A stretch of DNA of 64,000 nucleotides from Anaerolineae bacterium (lineage in GTDB: Bacteria > Chloroflexota > Anaerolineae > Anaerolineales > Anaerolineaceae): the NCBI GenBank assembly GCA_013178295.1, contig JABLWW010000003.1, forward strand, positions 123,916 through 187,915. Reading direction: 5' to 3'. The translations under genes were made by a program, and so were the position numbers. Below the pieces are notes generated by a model. The model was not told the origin of the DNA and did no database searches. It saw nothing but the letters and a program-made list of their open reading frames with translations. This document shows positions 44,413-54,717 of this stretch, piece after piece; the first letter of the stretch is position 1; every line of letters begins with the position of its first letter.

Positions 44413-47199
44413 ATGAAAAACGCAATCCAAAAATTACACAAACTTGGACAGTCCGTATGGTATGACAACATTCAGCGCCGCCTCCTAGAAAATGGCGAAC
44501 TTGCGCGGATGGTTCAAAATGGGGATATTCGGGGGGTTACCTCTAACCCCACAATTTTTAACAATGCCATTGCCAGTTCAAACGATTATGATGCTGCCCT
44601 GAAACCTATGGCATGGTCTGGCTGGGGCAATGAAGAGATTTTCTGGCAGCTTGCCGTCGAGGATATCCGCGCTGCCGCTGATTTATTTTTGCCACTCTAT
44701 CAACAATCGAACGCCGCAGATGGCTATGTCAGCCTGGAAGTCAACCCATATATGGCACACGACACATCTGCCACTGTTGAGGAGGCGAAGAGGCTTTGGC
44801 AGTGGGTTAACCGTCCCAACCTGATGATCAAAATACCGGCAACCCTGGAAGGGATTCCTGCAATCCGTCAGGCAATCGCAATGGGGATTAACGTAAACGT
44901 GACGCTCATTTTTTCATTGGAGCGTTATGCCAAAGTCATTGATGCTTACTTTAGCGGGCTAGAGGATCGTTTATCAGCAGGCTTGCCCCTCAATATGATT
45001 GCTTCTGTCGCATCTTTTTTTGTTTCCCGTTTGGATACAAAGGTGGACAAAGCATTGCAGAATATCGTTGATGGCGGTGGAGCTTTGGCAACAAAAGCCG
45101 AACACTTGTTGGGAAAAGCTGCGATTGCCAACACCCGCTTGGCGTATGCGCTCTTTGAGGAACAATTTGCTGCCGAACGTTTCCAGAAGTTAAAATCACA
45201 AGGTGCAAGGGTGCAGCGCCCTCTTTGGGCTTCTACCAGCACAAAGAACCCTGCCTACAGGGATGTCATCTATGTAGAAGAGCTGATTGCACCAGATACA
45301 GTTAACACAATGCCTCCGCAGACACTGGATGCGTTTCGAGATCACGGAGAGGCTGTTTTTACTTTGCAGGGTAAGGAAAAGGAATCACGGGAAGTACTGG
45401 CAGCACTCGAGTCGCTTGGCATTCACATTGATCAGGTAACGCAAGAGTTGGAAGCCGAAGGGGTCAAATCTTTCTCAGATGCTTTTTCTGCCCTGTTATC
45501 CACAATCGAGAAGCGCTGTGCAGAGGCTAAGGCGGAGTTGGGCCCGCTGGCAGCAAGAATACCCGAAAGGATCAGTGCGCTGGATAAAGCACAAATGGCA
45601 AAGCGCTTATTTGACAAAGACCCCACTTTGTGGACTGAGCATGTAAGCGCCCATGAGGAAATCAGAAATCGGTTAGGATGGTTGCTGGCGCCTCAGAAGA
45701 GTCTGAATGACCTTCCTGATATTGAAGCTTTTGTCAATCAATACCAGCGTAATGGTTTTAGCAAAGCTGTTGTCCTGGGGATGGGCGGGTCTTCACTGGC
45801 GCCGGAAGTGTTTGCCTCAACCTTTGGTGTCCAACACGCAAATGGAATGACTGGGCTGGAAGTCAGCATATTGGATTCAACAGATCCGGGTCAGGTGCAT
45901 GAGATCTCTCAAAAGCTTGATTTGCAAAAGACACTTTTTGTTGTTTCCAGCAAATCCGGCACCACCAGCGAAGTGGATGCACTGTTGGCATATTTTTGGA
46001 ATCTGGCAAATCAGAAGTTGGGAGAAAAAGCCGCTCGACATTTTGTTGCCATCACTGATGCAAATACCCCTCTAGAAAAATTGGCTTTAGAGCGAAACTT
46101 TGCACATATCTTTAGAGCAGATGCCACGGTTGGAGGAAGATATTCGGCTTTAATTCATTTTGGACTCGTTCCAGCTGCGCTTTTGGGTATTGATGTTTAT
46201 CGTCTCCTTGAACGCGCCAGATGGATGGCTGCACAGTGCGCGCCAGATGTTCCCACTGCTCGGAATCCTGGCTTGGTGCTGGGTGCTGTTCTGGGTGAGG
46301 CCGCTCTTTGCGGAAAAGACAAACTTACCATTCTTGCTGATCCTGAACTGGCATCTTTTGGGTCATGGCTTGAGCAATTGCTTGCTGAAAGCAGCGGCAA
46401 AGATGGAAAGGGCATTATCCCGATTGACCTGGAGCCTGTGGCTGGAGATAGTCACTATGCACAGGATCGTATGTTTGTCTATCTCAAGAAAGGTGGCGCC
46501 TCGCAAAAGGTCGTTGAACAAATTCGGGGACAGGGACACCCACTGCTGGTTTTTGAGCTTGGAGATTTGTATGATCTTGGAGCAGAGTTTTATCGCTGGG
46601 AGATGGCAACTGCGGTGGCTTGTGCAATTATTGGTGTTAATGCTTTTGATCAGCCGCAGGTGCAAGATAACAAAACTCGAACCATGCAAAAGATCGCCGA
46701 TTACAAAAACACAGGAAGGCTGGATGAAGGACAGCCCGCTTGGGAGGATGACGATTGCCGGGTGTATGGCGAACTCTTTACAAATACTCAGGTGAATAGC
46801 TTATCGCATGCTGTTGAACAGTTCTTGAAGCAAGCGCGTCATGGCGATTATGTCGCCATTAACGCGTATCTCCCGCGCTCTGATCAGATGATTGCTTTAT
46901 TGCAATCTGTGCGCTCCAAAATTTCGCAACGCACTGGTTTGGCAACAACGCTGGGCTTCGGGCCTCGTTTTCTTCATTCAACTGGTCAATTGCACAAAGG
47001 AGGCGCAGATAATGGTATGTTTATACAAATTACGTCTGAACCTGCAATTGATTTAGAAATTCCTGGAAAAGGGCTCACCTTTGGAATACTGGAACGCGCT
47101 CAGGCTTTAGGTGATTTTGAATCGCTGGCAGCGCGCGGGCGACGCGTAATGCGTATCCACTTGAAAAGAAACCCTCAAGAAATTCTTAAGAGCATTTAG
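44413..47199 (+). CDS. Bifunctional transaldolase / glucose-6-phosphate isomerase
   Basis: A 928-residue fusion. The transaldolase part (about 1-370) has VTSNPTIF and the Schiff-base K140 in LMIKIPAT. The isomerase part (about 385-928) has GMGGSSLAPEVF and VSSKSGTTSEVDA. Start ATG 44413 is used because AGGAAG precedes it by seven bases. The fusion joins upper glycolysis to the pentose phosphate pathway in one polypeptide and is found in several bacterial phyla. It ends the tkt-rpiB operon. Confidence 0.96.
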   Translation: MKNAIQKLHKLGQSVWYDNIQRRLLENGELARMVQNGDIRGVTSNPTIFNNAIASSNDYDAALKPMAWSGWGNEEIFWQLAVEDIRAAADLFLPLYQQSNAADGYVSLEVNPYMAHDTSATVEEAKRLWQWVNRPNLMIKIPATLEGIPAIRQAIAMGINVNVTLIFSLERYAKVIDAYFSGLEDRLSAGLPLNMIASVASFFVSRLDTKVDKALQNIVDGGGALATKAEHLLGKAAIANTRLAYALFEEQFAAERFQKLKSQGARVQRPLWASTSTKNPAYRDVIYVEELIAPDTVNTMPPQTLDAFRDHGEAVFTLQGKEKESREVLAALESLGIHIDQVTQELEAEGVKSFSDAFSALLSTIEKRCAEAKAELGPLAARIPERISALDKAQMAKRLFDKDPTLWTEHVSAHEEIRNRLGWLLAPQKSLNDLPDIEAFVNQYQRNGFSKAVVLGMGGSSLAPEVFASTFGVQHANGMTGLEVSILDSTDPGQVHEISQKLDLQKTLFVVSSKSGTTSEVDALLAYFWNLANQKLGEKAARHFVAITDANTPLEKLALERNFAHIFRADATVGGRYSALIHFGLVPAALLGIDVYRLLERARWMAAQCAPDVPTARNPGLVLGAVLGEAALCGKDKLTILADPELASFGSWLEQLLAESSGKDGKGIIPIDLEPVAGDSHYAQDRMFVYLKKGGASQKVVEQIRGQGHPLLVFELGDLYDLGAEFYRWEMATAVACAIIGVNAFDQPQVQDNKTRTMQKIADYKNTGRLDEGQPAWEDDDCRVYGELFTNTQVNSLSHAVEQFLKQARHGDYVAINAYLPRSDQMIALLQSVRSKISQRTGLATTLGFGPRFLHSTGQLHKGGADNGMFIQITSEPAIDLEIPGKGLTFGILERAQALGDFESLAARGRRVMRIHLKRNPQEILKSI

Positions 47200-47205
47200 G
47201 TTCTT

Positions 47206-49815
47206 TTGAATAAAAGCAGAGCATTAGCTTTTCTCTTTTTGCTGTCGGGTATCGAAGCAGCAGGTGCAGCAGGCTATTTGCTAACCCTTCCTGCAGACCC
47301 CAAAAATGCTTTTTTTCTAGGGTTTTCGCTTTTGCGCCTGACGCTCATTCTATCTTTTCTTTTGGTATGTGTGGGTTGCCTTGCCCTGGCTTATTTTTGG
47401 GAAAAGAAAAAAGCCTTCCTTTTCTCTTTTCAAGAACAATTACAGCAACCTGCACGCCAAATAAAGTTGTCCTCTGTCCTCTTTTTTATCTGTGTGCTGT
47501 GTCTTATTTTTTTACTGACTGACCAAAATGTCTTTGGCGGTTATAAAAGCCTGGCTGTCCGTATTACCCCCATTATTGTATGGTTGAGTTTGTTGGCTTT
47601 GCAGTTTCTGGCTGTGCTGTTGTTTTTCCTTGGGGGCATTAATGTAATTCCTATACGAAATTTTACGGTTTCGCTTGCTGTTTTTGTTTTCCCATTCCTT
47701 GTCTTCTTTCCTTACATTATTCCTATAGGCGGTCACTTTCTTGGCATTGGTAACGACTTTATCCCCTTTTACTTCGATTACAAGATATATCTGCTAGATC
47801 ATCTCAGCCGTTTCTCGTTCCCTTTGTGGTCACCGTCAGAAGCAGCAGGATACCCCTTCTACGCCAACCCTCTGACGCAATCGTTCTACCCTTTCAATGT
47901 GATTTTGGCTTTAATCTATCGGCTCACTGGTGGGTACACATCTCTTGAATACCAGCGTTTTACCATCCTGGCAATTTCAATATTTGCCCTGGGGCTTTTT
48001 CGGTGGCTTAAACTGCTCAAAATCGGTGTTAACATGCGAGCAGTGGCATTTGCTACGATTGTGCTTGGTGTCTGCTGTTACCGCATGGCGGATCTAATCC
48101 GCACAGTTAATGCCCTGCACACGGCAGCATGGTATCCATGGATACTTTATGCAATCACAGGCATTTTGTTGAGCCAACGCCCCCGCGAATCTGTGAAATA
48201 CGCGATAACCCTTCTGCTCGCTGGGGTCTTTCTTTTAACAGCGGGGTACCCTTATAACGTGTACTACCTGGTTTTCCTGGTTGTTCCATACGGCTTTGTG
48301 TTTATAATCTCTCCCCTGCGCAAAGAGCTTATCAGCGATCTCCCTGTTCAAAGATGGGCAATGTTGCTTTGTTTGATAGCATTGCTAGCTTGTTTGGTAA
48401 TTTGTGCTCCTTATCTGCTGAAGGTGGCTGCGCTCCTCAATCAGACAACAAGCCGCTCAGGCGGTGATTTGGACTTTGCTACAGGTTACATTTTCAGTTT
48501 TACAGACACGTTGGGATCATTGATTTACCCCCCAGCATCCATGGCTGATGGATGGTATTATTTTGGCATTTTCGGAATACTGCTTATCATACTTTTTTTT
48601 ACGACAAGACAGAAGAGCAATACCGCCCCTCTTCATAACCTCTGGGGAAAGAAATTACACCGTTTTGCCTCAATAAGCCCTTCGCGCGCCCTTGTAAAAA
48701 TATTTTTCTTGCTATGGGTTACCACAATCAGTTATATCTCTTACGGTAGTAGCTCCCTGCTTTTTACTTTACTGTGGAAACATTTGCCGCTTTTTTCCTA
48801 CATGCGCATCATTGCCAGAATCAACATTGTGCTTGTGCCCGTTTTCGCCTGGGTTTTGGCTCTTGCGTATGACCAGTTCGAAACTTTGCTTGGTGGCAAG
48901 CGGGAAGAACGCAAAAATCCGCTGGTTGTTCTCCTTGTCAGTCTGTTTGTCATCTTGAGCGCGCAAATATACCTGATATTAAACAACCGTTTTGACGAAT
49001 ATTGGCTAATCTTCCGCCAGAGGGCTGATTTTCTCATTGCGAACATTTCAAGTGTCTATTCATTATCTCTTCCCGATTCACAGAATGTCATCCGTGTTCT
49101 CGAAAAATGGCCTGTCATCTTTGCCGTCTTATCTGCATGTATTATTGCGATATTATTGTTAAAAACATCACGAGCATCGCGTCCCAGGATGCTCCTGACT
49201 CTCGCCCTGATACTCACATTGATGGACACAGTCACCATTGGCCCCTGGTTTTGGGCAGGCAACCCGGTAGTGCGGGAAACACGCCGCAATCTCAATGTGC
49301 CCCAACTCAACATTTTATCCTTCCAGTCTAACCGTATAGATACAGGCGGTCGAATCTCACACACCGAGCAGTTCAACGTCAGCCAGGATAAATATTGGTA
49401 CTACAATCGTTATAACGATTTTATTGATAGAACAAAAAATGATTTGGAAGCGCGGCGGCGTTTGCTGGGTGTCACCAACCCACAGAAAATATTCTTTACT
49501 TCCCATATTGATTATCCACACATAAAAGATTTCCTCGAAGATGCCGATCAGTTTTCTGGTTCGATTACTGTTGAAGCGTATAATGGTGATCGGCTGGTGC
49601 TGCACATCATGACACCCGCCGACGGCTACTGTAGCTTCATTGACAATTGGGATTCCGACTGGTTTGCCTCAGTTGATGACGAACCAGCCCAAATCCATCT
49701 CCTTTTTGGCACATTCAAATCCGTCTTCGTTACCAAAGGAGAACACACGATTGTCTATACATACCGCCCCCAACTTAATATATTTGATAGCATCAAAAAC
49801 TTCGTTACAAAATAG
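47206..49815 (+). CDS. YfhO-like multi-span membrane protein
   Basis: An 869-residue protein with 12 or more hydrophobic segments and a C-terminal extracytoplasmic beta domain (PADGYCSFIDNWDSDWFASVDDEPA and GEHTIVYTYRPQ) typical of YfhO proteins, which are glycosyltransferase-C-fold membrane enzymes linked to lipoteichoic acid or surface glycan modification. It begins with TTG seven bases after tal-pgi. The true donor and acceptor are unknown. Confidence 0.75.
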   Translation: MNKSRALAFLFLLSGIEAAGAAGYLLTLPADPKNAFFLGFSLLRLTLILSFLLVCVGCLALAYFWEKKKAFLFSFQEQLQQPARQIKLSSVLFFICVLCLIFLLTDQNVFGGYKSLAVRITPIIVWLSLLALQFLAVLLFFLGGINVIPIRNFTVSLAVFVFPFLVFFPYIIPIGGHFLGIGNDFIPFYFDYKIYLLDHLSRFSFPLWSPSEAAGYPFYANPLTQSFYPFNVILALIYRLTGGYTSLEYQRFTILAISIFALGLFRWLKLLKIGVNMRAVAFATIVLGVCCYRMADLIRTVNALHTAAWYPWILYAITGILLSQRPRESVKYAITLLLAGVFLLTAGYPYNVYYLVFLVVPYGFVFIISPLRKELISDLPVQRWAMLLCLIALLACLVICAPYLLKVAALLNQTTSRSGGDLDFATGYIFSFTDTLGSLIYPPASMADGWYYFGIFGILLIILFFTTRQKSNTAPLHNLWGKKLHRFASISPSRALVKIFFLLWVTTISYISYGSSSLLFTLLWKHLPLFSYMRIIARINIVLVPVFAWVLALAYDQFETLLGGKREERKNPLVVLLVSLFVILSAQIYLILNNRFDEYWLIFRQRADFLIANISSVYSLSLPDSQNVIRVLEKWPVIFAVLSACIIAILLLKTSRASRPRMLLTLALILTLMDTVTIGPWFWAGNPVVRETRRNLNVPQLNILSFQSNRIDTGGRISHTEQFNVSQDKYWYYNRYNDFIDRTKNDLEARRRLLGVTNPQKIFFTSHIDYPHIKDFLEDADQFSGSITVEAYNGDRLVLHIMTPADGYCSFIDNWDSDWFASVDDEPAQIHLLFGTFKSVFVTKGEHTIVYTYRPQLNIFDSIKNFVTK

Positions 49816-49822
49816 AGAACCC

Positions 49823-51709
49823 ATGGACAAACCTTCCCGGCAAAATTTGCTGACCCTCTTAAAACATAGCATTTCGGTGATTATCCCAATATGTCTTTAT
49901 GCTGCATTGCTTTCCGTCTATTTGCCGCATGGGCTGGGGCTTTCACTACGCTATGATTTTGCAAGTATTTTGCCACCCTTATTCCTGGTGTTTCTTTTGG
50001 CTTTCCAGCCGCGCGGTAACATAGGCAGACTTTTTGGGCTTACGGTAACTTTGCTTTGCTTTGCCCTACCGTTGTCTGGTTTGTGGGCAAGCGGGCAAAG
50101 CGAACAGTATCTATTGGGCGGGCTGATACCCTACTCCGACGCCGATCATTACTACATTGACGCTACCGCACTTCTCAACGGCAAACTGGTTTCGACTTTT
50201 ACCGCCCGCCGCCCTCTGTTTGCGGGTCTTTTGGCTGTTTTGCTTGGCATTACGGATTACAACCTGATGATTGCGCTGGCGATTCTGGTGGCAATCTGTG
50301 CACTCGCATGTTACCTTTTTGCCAGAGAGATTCAGTCAACCCACGGCGTTCTGATGGCTGTGCTGATGCTTCTCTTTCTGTTTCTCTTTTATCGTCCTAT
50401 CAGCGGTAAAACGTTAACCGAAAATCTGGGATTACCCCTTAGTGCGATTGGCAGTGCGCTTTTATGGCGCAGTATTACTCAGCAAAAGCGCTGGCAGGCG
50501 ATTCTGGGCATTTTCCTTGTTAGTCTGGCGCTCAACGCACGCGCTGGTGCTTTTTTTGTATTGCCGATGCTGGTTCTTTGGGTTTCTGGGCACTTCCGCA
50601 ACCCTTCTCGGCTGCCTTTATCTCCTGTGAGCTTTGGCATTGCCTCAGTTGCCGTCATCGCCTCATTTTTCATCAATTTTTTGGTAGTGCGCGCTCTGGC
50701 TGGAGAGGGAGCACCTTTTGGAAATTTTGCCCACACGCTCTACGGATTTGCCTCAGGTGGAAAGGGCTGGGCGCAGATTTACTATGATCATGATAGCGAA
50801 ATACGAGATGCATCTGGCGTTGAACAAAATGAGAAAATTTATCAGCTGGCTCTGCAAAAAATGCGCAGCGAACCTTCACTGATGCTGACAGGGGCAATCA
50901 AAGCCTGGAAGGCATTTTTCAGTGTTGATGAATACAGCAGTTTCTGTTTTATAGGCGGCGAAAACGTGCAGGTCGCGAAATTTTCGCGTTTGCTCCTTTA
51001 TGCGTTTTGTCTGCTCACGCTGATTTTCTGGATAATCAAGCGAGACTCTTACAAATCATTGGCAATCGCAGCCAGTATTGGGGTAATCCTCTCTGTGCCT
51101 TTTGCGCCGCCGATTGATGCCAATCGTATGCGCGCCTATGCCGCCACAATCCCCCTTTTTGCGCTTCTGCCGTTGCTGGGATTTGATAGCCTCGTTAGAA
51201 AAATATCCCATAAGGAAGTCTTTCTTTTGCATCGCAAGGACTTCTCAGCAAATAATGATCTGTATATTTTCACAATCCCTCTTCTTGCAATGTTATTGAT
51301 CGCGCCGCTGCTAATACGTGTGTCTGCCACCCCACCAGCCTTACCTACAACTTCGTGCGAGGCGGGGCAAGAAATGGCATATCTACGCATCAATCCTGGT
51401 ATTTACATCAATATTGTGGCAGACGACGCCGCTTCAAGGGATTGGCTACCCAATATCCGCCGTCGTTATTTCGTTAACCGCGTTCACAATTTGCCACACG
51501 TTGAGACCTTTGACGAATTTGACAATGTGCCGAGTGGCGTTTCCATCATGGAGGGGATCAACCTAAAAAACGACAGCCGTATTCTACTCTTTATTGACAC
51601 CCTGAAGCTGTCTGAGCGAAAAGGTATTTATGGTCTTTGCGGCAATTACACAAAAATGCCCAATCCCCTTACAAAGCACTTTTTCTACGCGCAAAGTATA
51701 CACCCATGA
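49823..51709 (+). CDS. Polytopic membrane protein, possible GT-C glycosyltransferase
   Basis: A 628-residue protein with about 11-12 hydrophobic segments. A short Asp-containing loop after the second span (PYSDADHYYIDA) resembles the catalytic first loop of GT-C transferases that use lipid-linked sugars. The start is ATG 49823; an upstream open frame overlaps the previous gene. It is translationally adjacent to the YfhO-like gene and overlaps the methyltransferase by four bases. Family assignment is tentative. Confidence 0.65.
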   Translation: MDKPSRQNLLTLLKHSISVIIPICLYAALLSVYLPHGLGLSLRYDFASILPPLFLVFLLAFQPRGNIGRLFGLTVTLLCFALPLSGLWASGQSEQYLLGGLIPYSDADHYYIDATALLNGKLVSTFTARRPLFAGLLAVLLGITDYNLMIALAILVAICALACYLFAREIQSTHGVLMAVLMLLFLFLFYRPISGKTLTENLGLPLSAIGSALLWRSITQQKRWQAILGIFLVSLALNARAGAFFVLPMLVLWVSGHFRNPSRLPLSPVSFGIASVAVIASFFINFLVVRALAGEGAPFGNFAHTLYGFASGGKGWAQIYYDHDSEIRDASGVEQNEKIYQLALQKMRSEPSLMLTGAIKAWKAFFSVDEYSSFCFIGGENVQVAKFSRLLLYAFCLLTLIFWIIKRDSYKSLAIAASIGVILSVPFAPPIDANRMRAYAATIPLFALLPLLGFDSLVRKISHKEVFLLHRKDFSANNDLYIFTIPLLAMLLIAPLLIRVSATPPALPTTSCEAGQEMAYLRINPGIYINIVADDAASRDWLPNIRRRYFVNRVHNLPHVETFDEFDNVPSGVSIMEGINLKNDSRILLFIDTLKLSERKGIYGLCGNYTKMPNPLTKHFFYAQSIHP

Positions 51710-52356
51710 CAGACCACCGTAGTCAGTGGATTTACGAATGTCTGCGCCCCACATGTAGATTTCGATTCGTGCAGACTTTGGACCAGCCCATTACATACTG
51801 TCCAAAATGCGGCTCAGCCCTCAAAGTCAAACAGACACCCACCCCAGTGATGCAACGATCAACCCAGGGAGTCGTACCAACAATAACGTTGGAGTTACTT
51901 TTAGATAACATACGCAGCGCGTTCAATGTTGGTTCTATTTTTCGTTCGGCGGATGGCGCTGGTGTTCGGCATATCCACATTTGCGGCATTACCCCTACCC
52001 CAGACCACCCGCGGGTGGTAAAAACTGCACTCGGCGCCGAAATGGTCATTCCCTGGACGCAACACTGGAATAGCCTGGAAGCGGCACAAAAATTGAAACA
52101 AAAAGGCTACACACTATGGGGATTAGAGTGCACGTCCACATCTACAGCCCTACCTCAAGCCCTTCGTAATTATCTACCATCTACTCCCTTGCTGCTAATT
52201 GCTGGTAACGAGCTTGGGGGCGTGGATGCGGATTTGATCGCTCAGTGCGATCAGGTTGTGCACATTCCAATGCTGGGGATAAAAGAATCGCTTAATGTAG
52301 CGGTTGCAGTCAGTATTGCCATATACATGATACAGTTTTACCCAACAAAAAGTTGA
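51706..52356 (+). CDS. SpoU-family RNA 2'-O-methyltransferase with N-terminal zinc ribbon
   Basis: A 216-residue protein. Residues 1-45 hold four cysteines (ECLRPTC and YCPKC) like a zinc ribbon; the rest is a SPOUT methyltransferase with NIRSAFNVGSIFRSADGAG, IAGNELGGVD and IPMLGIKESLNVAVA, the three TrmH motifs. It probably 2'-O-methylates a tRNA or rRNA ribose using AdoMet. Its ATGA start overlaps the upstream stop. The target is unknown. Confidence 0.9.
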   Translation: MTDHRSQWIYECLRPTCRFRFVQTLDQPITYCPKCGSALKVKQTPTPVMQRSTQGVVPTITLELLLDNIRSAFNVGSIFRSADGAGVRHIHICGITPTPDHPRVVKTALGAEMVIPWTQHWNSLEAAQKLKQKGYTLWGLECTSTSTALPQALRNYLPSTPLLLIAGNELGGVDADLIAQCDQVVHIPMLGIKESLNVAVAVSIAIYMIQFYPTKS

Positions 52357-52411
52357 CGGAGTAGATTTTGATTACCTCATACCGACAATTTGGGGTATAA
52401 TTCTCGCCTGC

Positions 52412-52493
52412 GGGGAAGTGCTGGAACTGGCAGACAGGCATGACTTAGGATCATGTGCCGCAAGGCGTGAGGGTTCAAGTCCCTCCTTCCCCA
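52412..52493 (+). tRNA. tRNA-Leu (UAG)
   Basis: An 82-base type II tRNA. The acceptor stem GGGGAAG pairs with CTTCCCC, the discriminator is A, the anticodon loop CTTAGGA has TAG, a long variable arm is present (TGCCGCAAGGCG), and the T loop is GGGTTCAAGTCCC. The CCA end is not encoded. A TATAAT box lies at 52396-52401, close upstream. Confidence 0.94.
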
Positions 52494-52523
52494 TACTACA
52501 TTAACTTTTTAAGGATGTTTGCT

Positions 52524-53999
52524 TTGAAGATCGAAACTCAACCTATGGAAAATCATCAGGTTAAGCTCATTGCTGAGCTTGACCAAGACTTGATGGAAAG
52601 CTATAAGCGTCGCGCGGCACGCAAAATCTCGCAAGAAACAAGAATACCCGGCTTTCGCCCTGGCAAGGCGCCCTATGATGTTATCCGCCGTCTATACGGC
52701 GAAGAGAGTATCGAGAAACAGGCCATCAGCATGCTGGTTGATGATACATACCCCAAAATGCTTGAGGAATCGGGGATCAAGCCTGGTGCGCCTGGTAGCC
52801 TGGATGATATTCTCAGCACCAACCCGCCAAAACTTGCTTTTACTATCCCTCTTGAACCCACCGTGGAACTTTGTGATTACCACGCGATACGCAAAACATA
52901 CCAGCCTGAACCAGTCAGTGAAGAGGAAGTTCAAAAAGCATTAGACAACCTTCAACTGGCTTATGGCACTGCCGAACCTGTTTCGCGTCCCGCACAAATC
53001 GGCGATCTTGTTTACATAAAGCTTTCCGGCCAGCTAACGGAAGAGGCACAAGAAGACAATGAGAAAGAAGTCATTAAAGAGCGCCCGTATCAGCTAATCA
53101 TCGAAGAAGAGGACGAGGAAACTGCCTGGCCATTTAAGGGCTTTTCCAAGGAGTTAATAGGACTATCTGCCGATGAAGGCAAAACAGTCATCTATCAATA
53201 TCCAGATAACTCGCCTTTCGAAAAACTGCGCGGGAAAGAAGTTGAATTTCTGGTAACTGTGCAAAGTGTAAAGGAGATAAAGAAGCCAGCGCTGGATGAC
53301 GAATTTGCCAAATCCACGGGCGAGTATCAGTCTCTGGAGGAGATGCTTAGTTCTCTGCGCTCCAACATGGAAGCAAATCGCCTGAGAGAGTATGATACTA
53401 AATACTTTTCAGAACTGGTTGACGAGATTGTTAGCCAGTCTACTATCAAATATCCTCCTGTGCTTCTCGAACAACAGACAGAAGAATTACTTGAGTCATT
53501 TATCAAGGATCTCCAAGAACGCCATACCGAGCTAGAAACTTACTTGAAGGCGAACAAAATCGATCGTGAAACATTCATCGAAAAAGAGATCCGCCCCATT
53601 GCTAAAAAGCAACTTGAGCATTCTCTTGTGCTGGACAAAATCGGAGAACAAGAAAAAATTGATATCGATCGTGAAACATTGGTAAAAGAAACGACGCAAA
53701 CATTACAACGATTTACCAATATGCCAGGTTTTCAGTCACCCAAAAGCAGCAGTGAACGCCAAAGAATGGTTGAGGTTGTTTTCCGCAATACAGCTGAGCG
53801 TCTGATGAATCAACAGATTCTTGACCGGCTAAAAGCTATTGCGACGGGGCAATTCAAATCCGATGAAATTGAAAGCTCTGCGCCATCACCCGAAGAAAAC
53901 CCTGCTGCTGACCAGACGGTAGCGGAGCCTTCGCAGACAGCGGACGAAAAACCCGTCCCGGCGAAAAAGCGCTCGGCATCAAGGAAGAAAGAGATATAA
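52524..53999 (+). CDS. tig: Trigger factor
   Basis: A 491-residue ribosome-associated chaperone and prolyl isomerase. The ribosome-binding loop GFRPGKAP is near residue 45; IGDLVYIKLSG starts the FKBP-like domain, and a long helical C-terminal arm follows. A low-complexity acidic/Pro tail ends in basic residues. The TTG at 52524 is preferred because AAGGATG is six bases upstream; ATG 52515 inside that site is the alternative. It precedes clpP, the usual order. Confidence 0.95.
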   Translation: MKIETQPMENHQVKLIAELDQDLMESYKRRAARKISQETRIPGFRPGKAPYDVIRRLYGEESIEKQAISMLVDDTYPKMLEESGIKPGAPGSLDDILSTNPPKLAFTIPLEPTVELCDYHAIRKTYQPEPVSEEEVQKALDNLQLAYGTAEPVSRPAQIGDLVYIKLSGQLTEEAQEDNEKEVIKERPYQLIIEEEDEETAWPFKGFSKELIGLSADEGKTVIYQYPDNSPFEKLRGKEVEFLVTVQSVKEIKKPALDDEFAKSTGEYQSLEEMLSSLRSNMEANRLREYDTKYFSELVDEIVSQSTIKYPPVLLEQQTEELLESFIKDLQERHTELETYLKANKIDRETFIEKEIRPIAKKQLEHSLVLDKIGEQEKIDIDRETLVKETTQTLQRFTNMPGFQSPKSSSERQRMVEVVFRNTAERLMNQQILDRLKAIATGQFKSDEIESSAPSPEENPAADQTVAEPSQTADEKPVPAKKRSASRKKEI

Positions 54000-54032
54000 G
54001 CCAAACAAATTGTTGGAGGCTAGTAAAAAAAC

Positions 54033-54638
54033 ATGTCTAAGTCACATTTTAATTCCCTTATCCCTATGGTAATCGAATCATCTGGTAGAGGTGAGCGTGC
54101 TTACGATATATACTCATTATTACTCAAAGAGAGAATTATCTTTTTGGGCACGCCCATAGACGACCAGGTATCCAATCTTATTGTGGCGCAATTACTTTAT
54201 CTCAGCCGTGAAGACCCTGATAAGGAGATTCAGCTTTACATTCATTCTCCTGGCGGGGGAATATACGCCGGTCTCGCTATCTACGATACCATGCAAATGA
54301 TACCTAATGTGATCAGCACCGTCGCGGTAGGGGTAACTGCTTCTTTTGGCACCGTTCTTCTGGCTGCTGGTACCAAAGGGCATCGCTTTGCGCTTCCTCA
54401 CGCCACCATCCACATGCATCAACCGCTTGGCGGCGCTCAAGGACAGGCTTCGGACATTGAAATCCAAGCCAAAGAGATTCTGCGGCTCAAAGCCCGACTC
54501 AACCAGATTATGGCAGACCATACTGGTCAAAGCATTGATGTGATTGAGCGTGATACGGAGCGCGATTTCTATATGGATGCCCAGCAAGCAGTTGAGTATG
54601 GTCTGGTTGACAAAGTGCTTGAACGCCCCAAACAGTAA
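54033..54638 (+). CDS. clpP: ATP-dependent Clp protease proteolytic subunit
   Basis: A 201-residue serine protease. The catalytic Ser is S104 in [12 protein letters not shown] and the His is H129 in HMHQPLGG; their spacing of 25 equals that of E. coli ClpP. TTGGAGG precedes the ATG. It works with ClpX or ClpA-type ATPases; clpX is not the next gene here. Confidence 0.97.
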   Translation: MSKSHFNSLIPMVIESSGRGERAYDIYSLLLKERIIFLGTPIDDQVSNLIVAQLLYLSREDPDKEIQLYIHSPGGGIYAGLAIYDTMQMIPNVISTVAVGVTASFGTVLLAAGTKGHRFALPHATIHMHQPLGGAQGQASDIEIQAKEILRLKARLNQIMADHTGQSIDVIERDTERDFYMDAQQAVEYGLVDKVLERPKQ

Positions 54639-54669
54639 CCCCTCACTTTTCCAGGTACAATTCAGCCTC

Positions 54670-54697
54670 AACCGGACAGGATGTTACCTGTCCGGTT
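54670..54697 (+). repeat. GC-rich hairpin between clpP and the HAD gene
   Basis: Perfect 11-bp arms (AACCGGACAGG at 54670-54680 and complement at 54687-54697) around a 6-base loop. No T-run follows on the plus strand, so termination would be weak. It may protect the clpP mRNA end. Confidence 0.5.
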
Positions 54698-54700
54698 GGT

Positions 54701-54709
54701 TGCTAAAAT
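54701..54709 (+). promoter_or_regulatory. Extended -10 promoter before the NagD-like gene
   Basis: TGCTAAAAT is an extended -10 element ending eight bases before the ATG at 54718, where no ribosome site is seen. This predicts a leaderless transcript. Confidence 0.45.
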
Positions 54710-54717
54710 AAAAGACA

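Noticed and set aside
49640..49822. Longer N terminus for the membrane protein starting at 49823
   Set aside because: The extra 61 codons overlap the end of the YfhO-like gene in another frame and lack a membrane-protein character; ATG 49823 follows the preceding stop.
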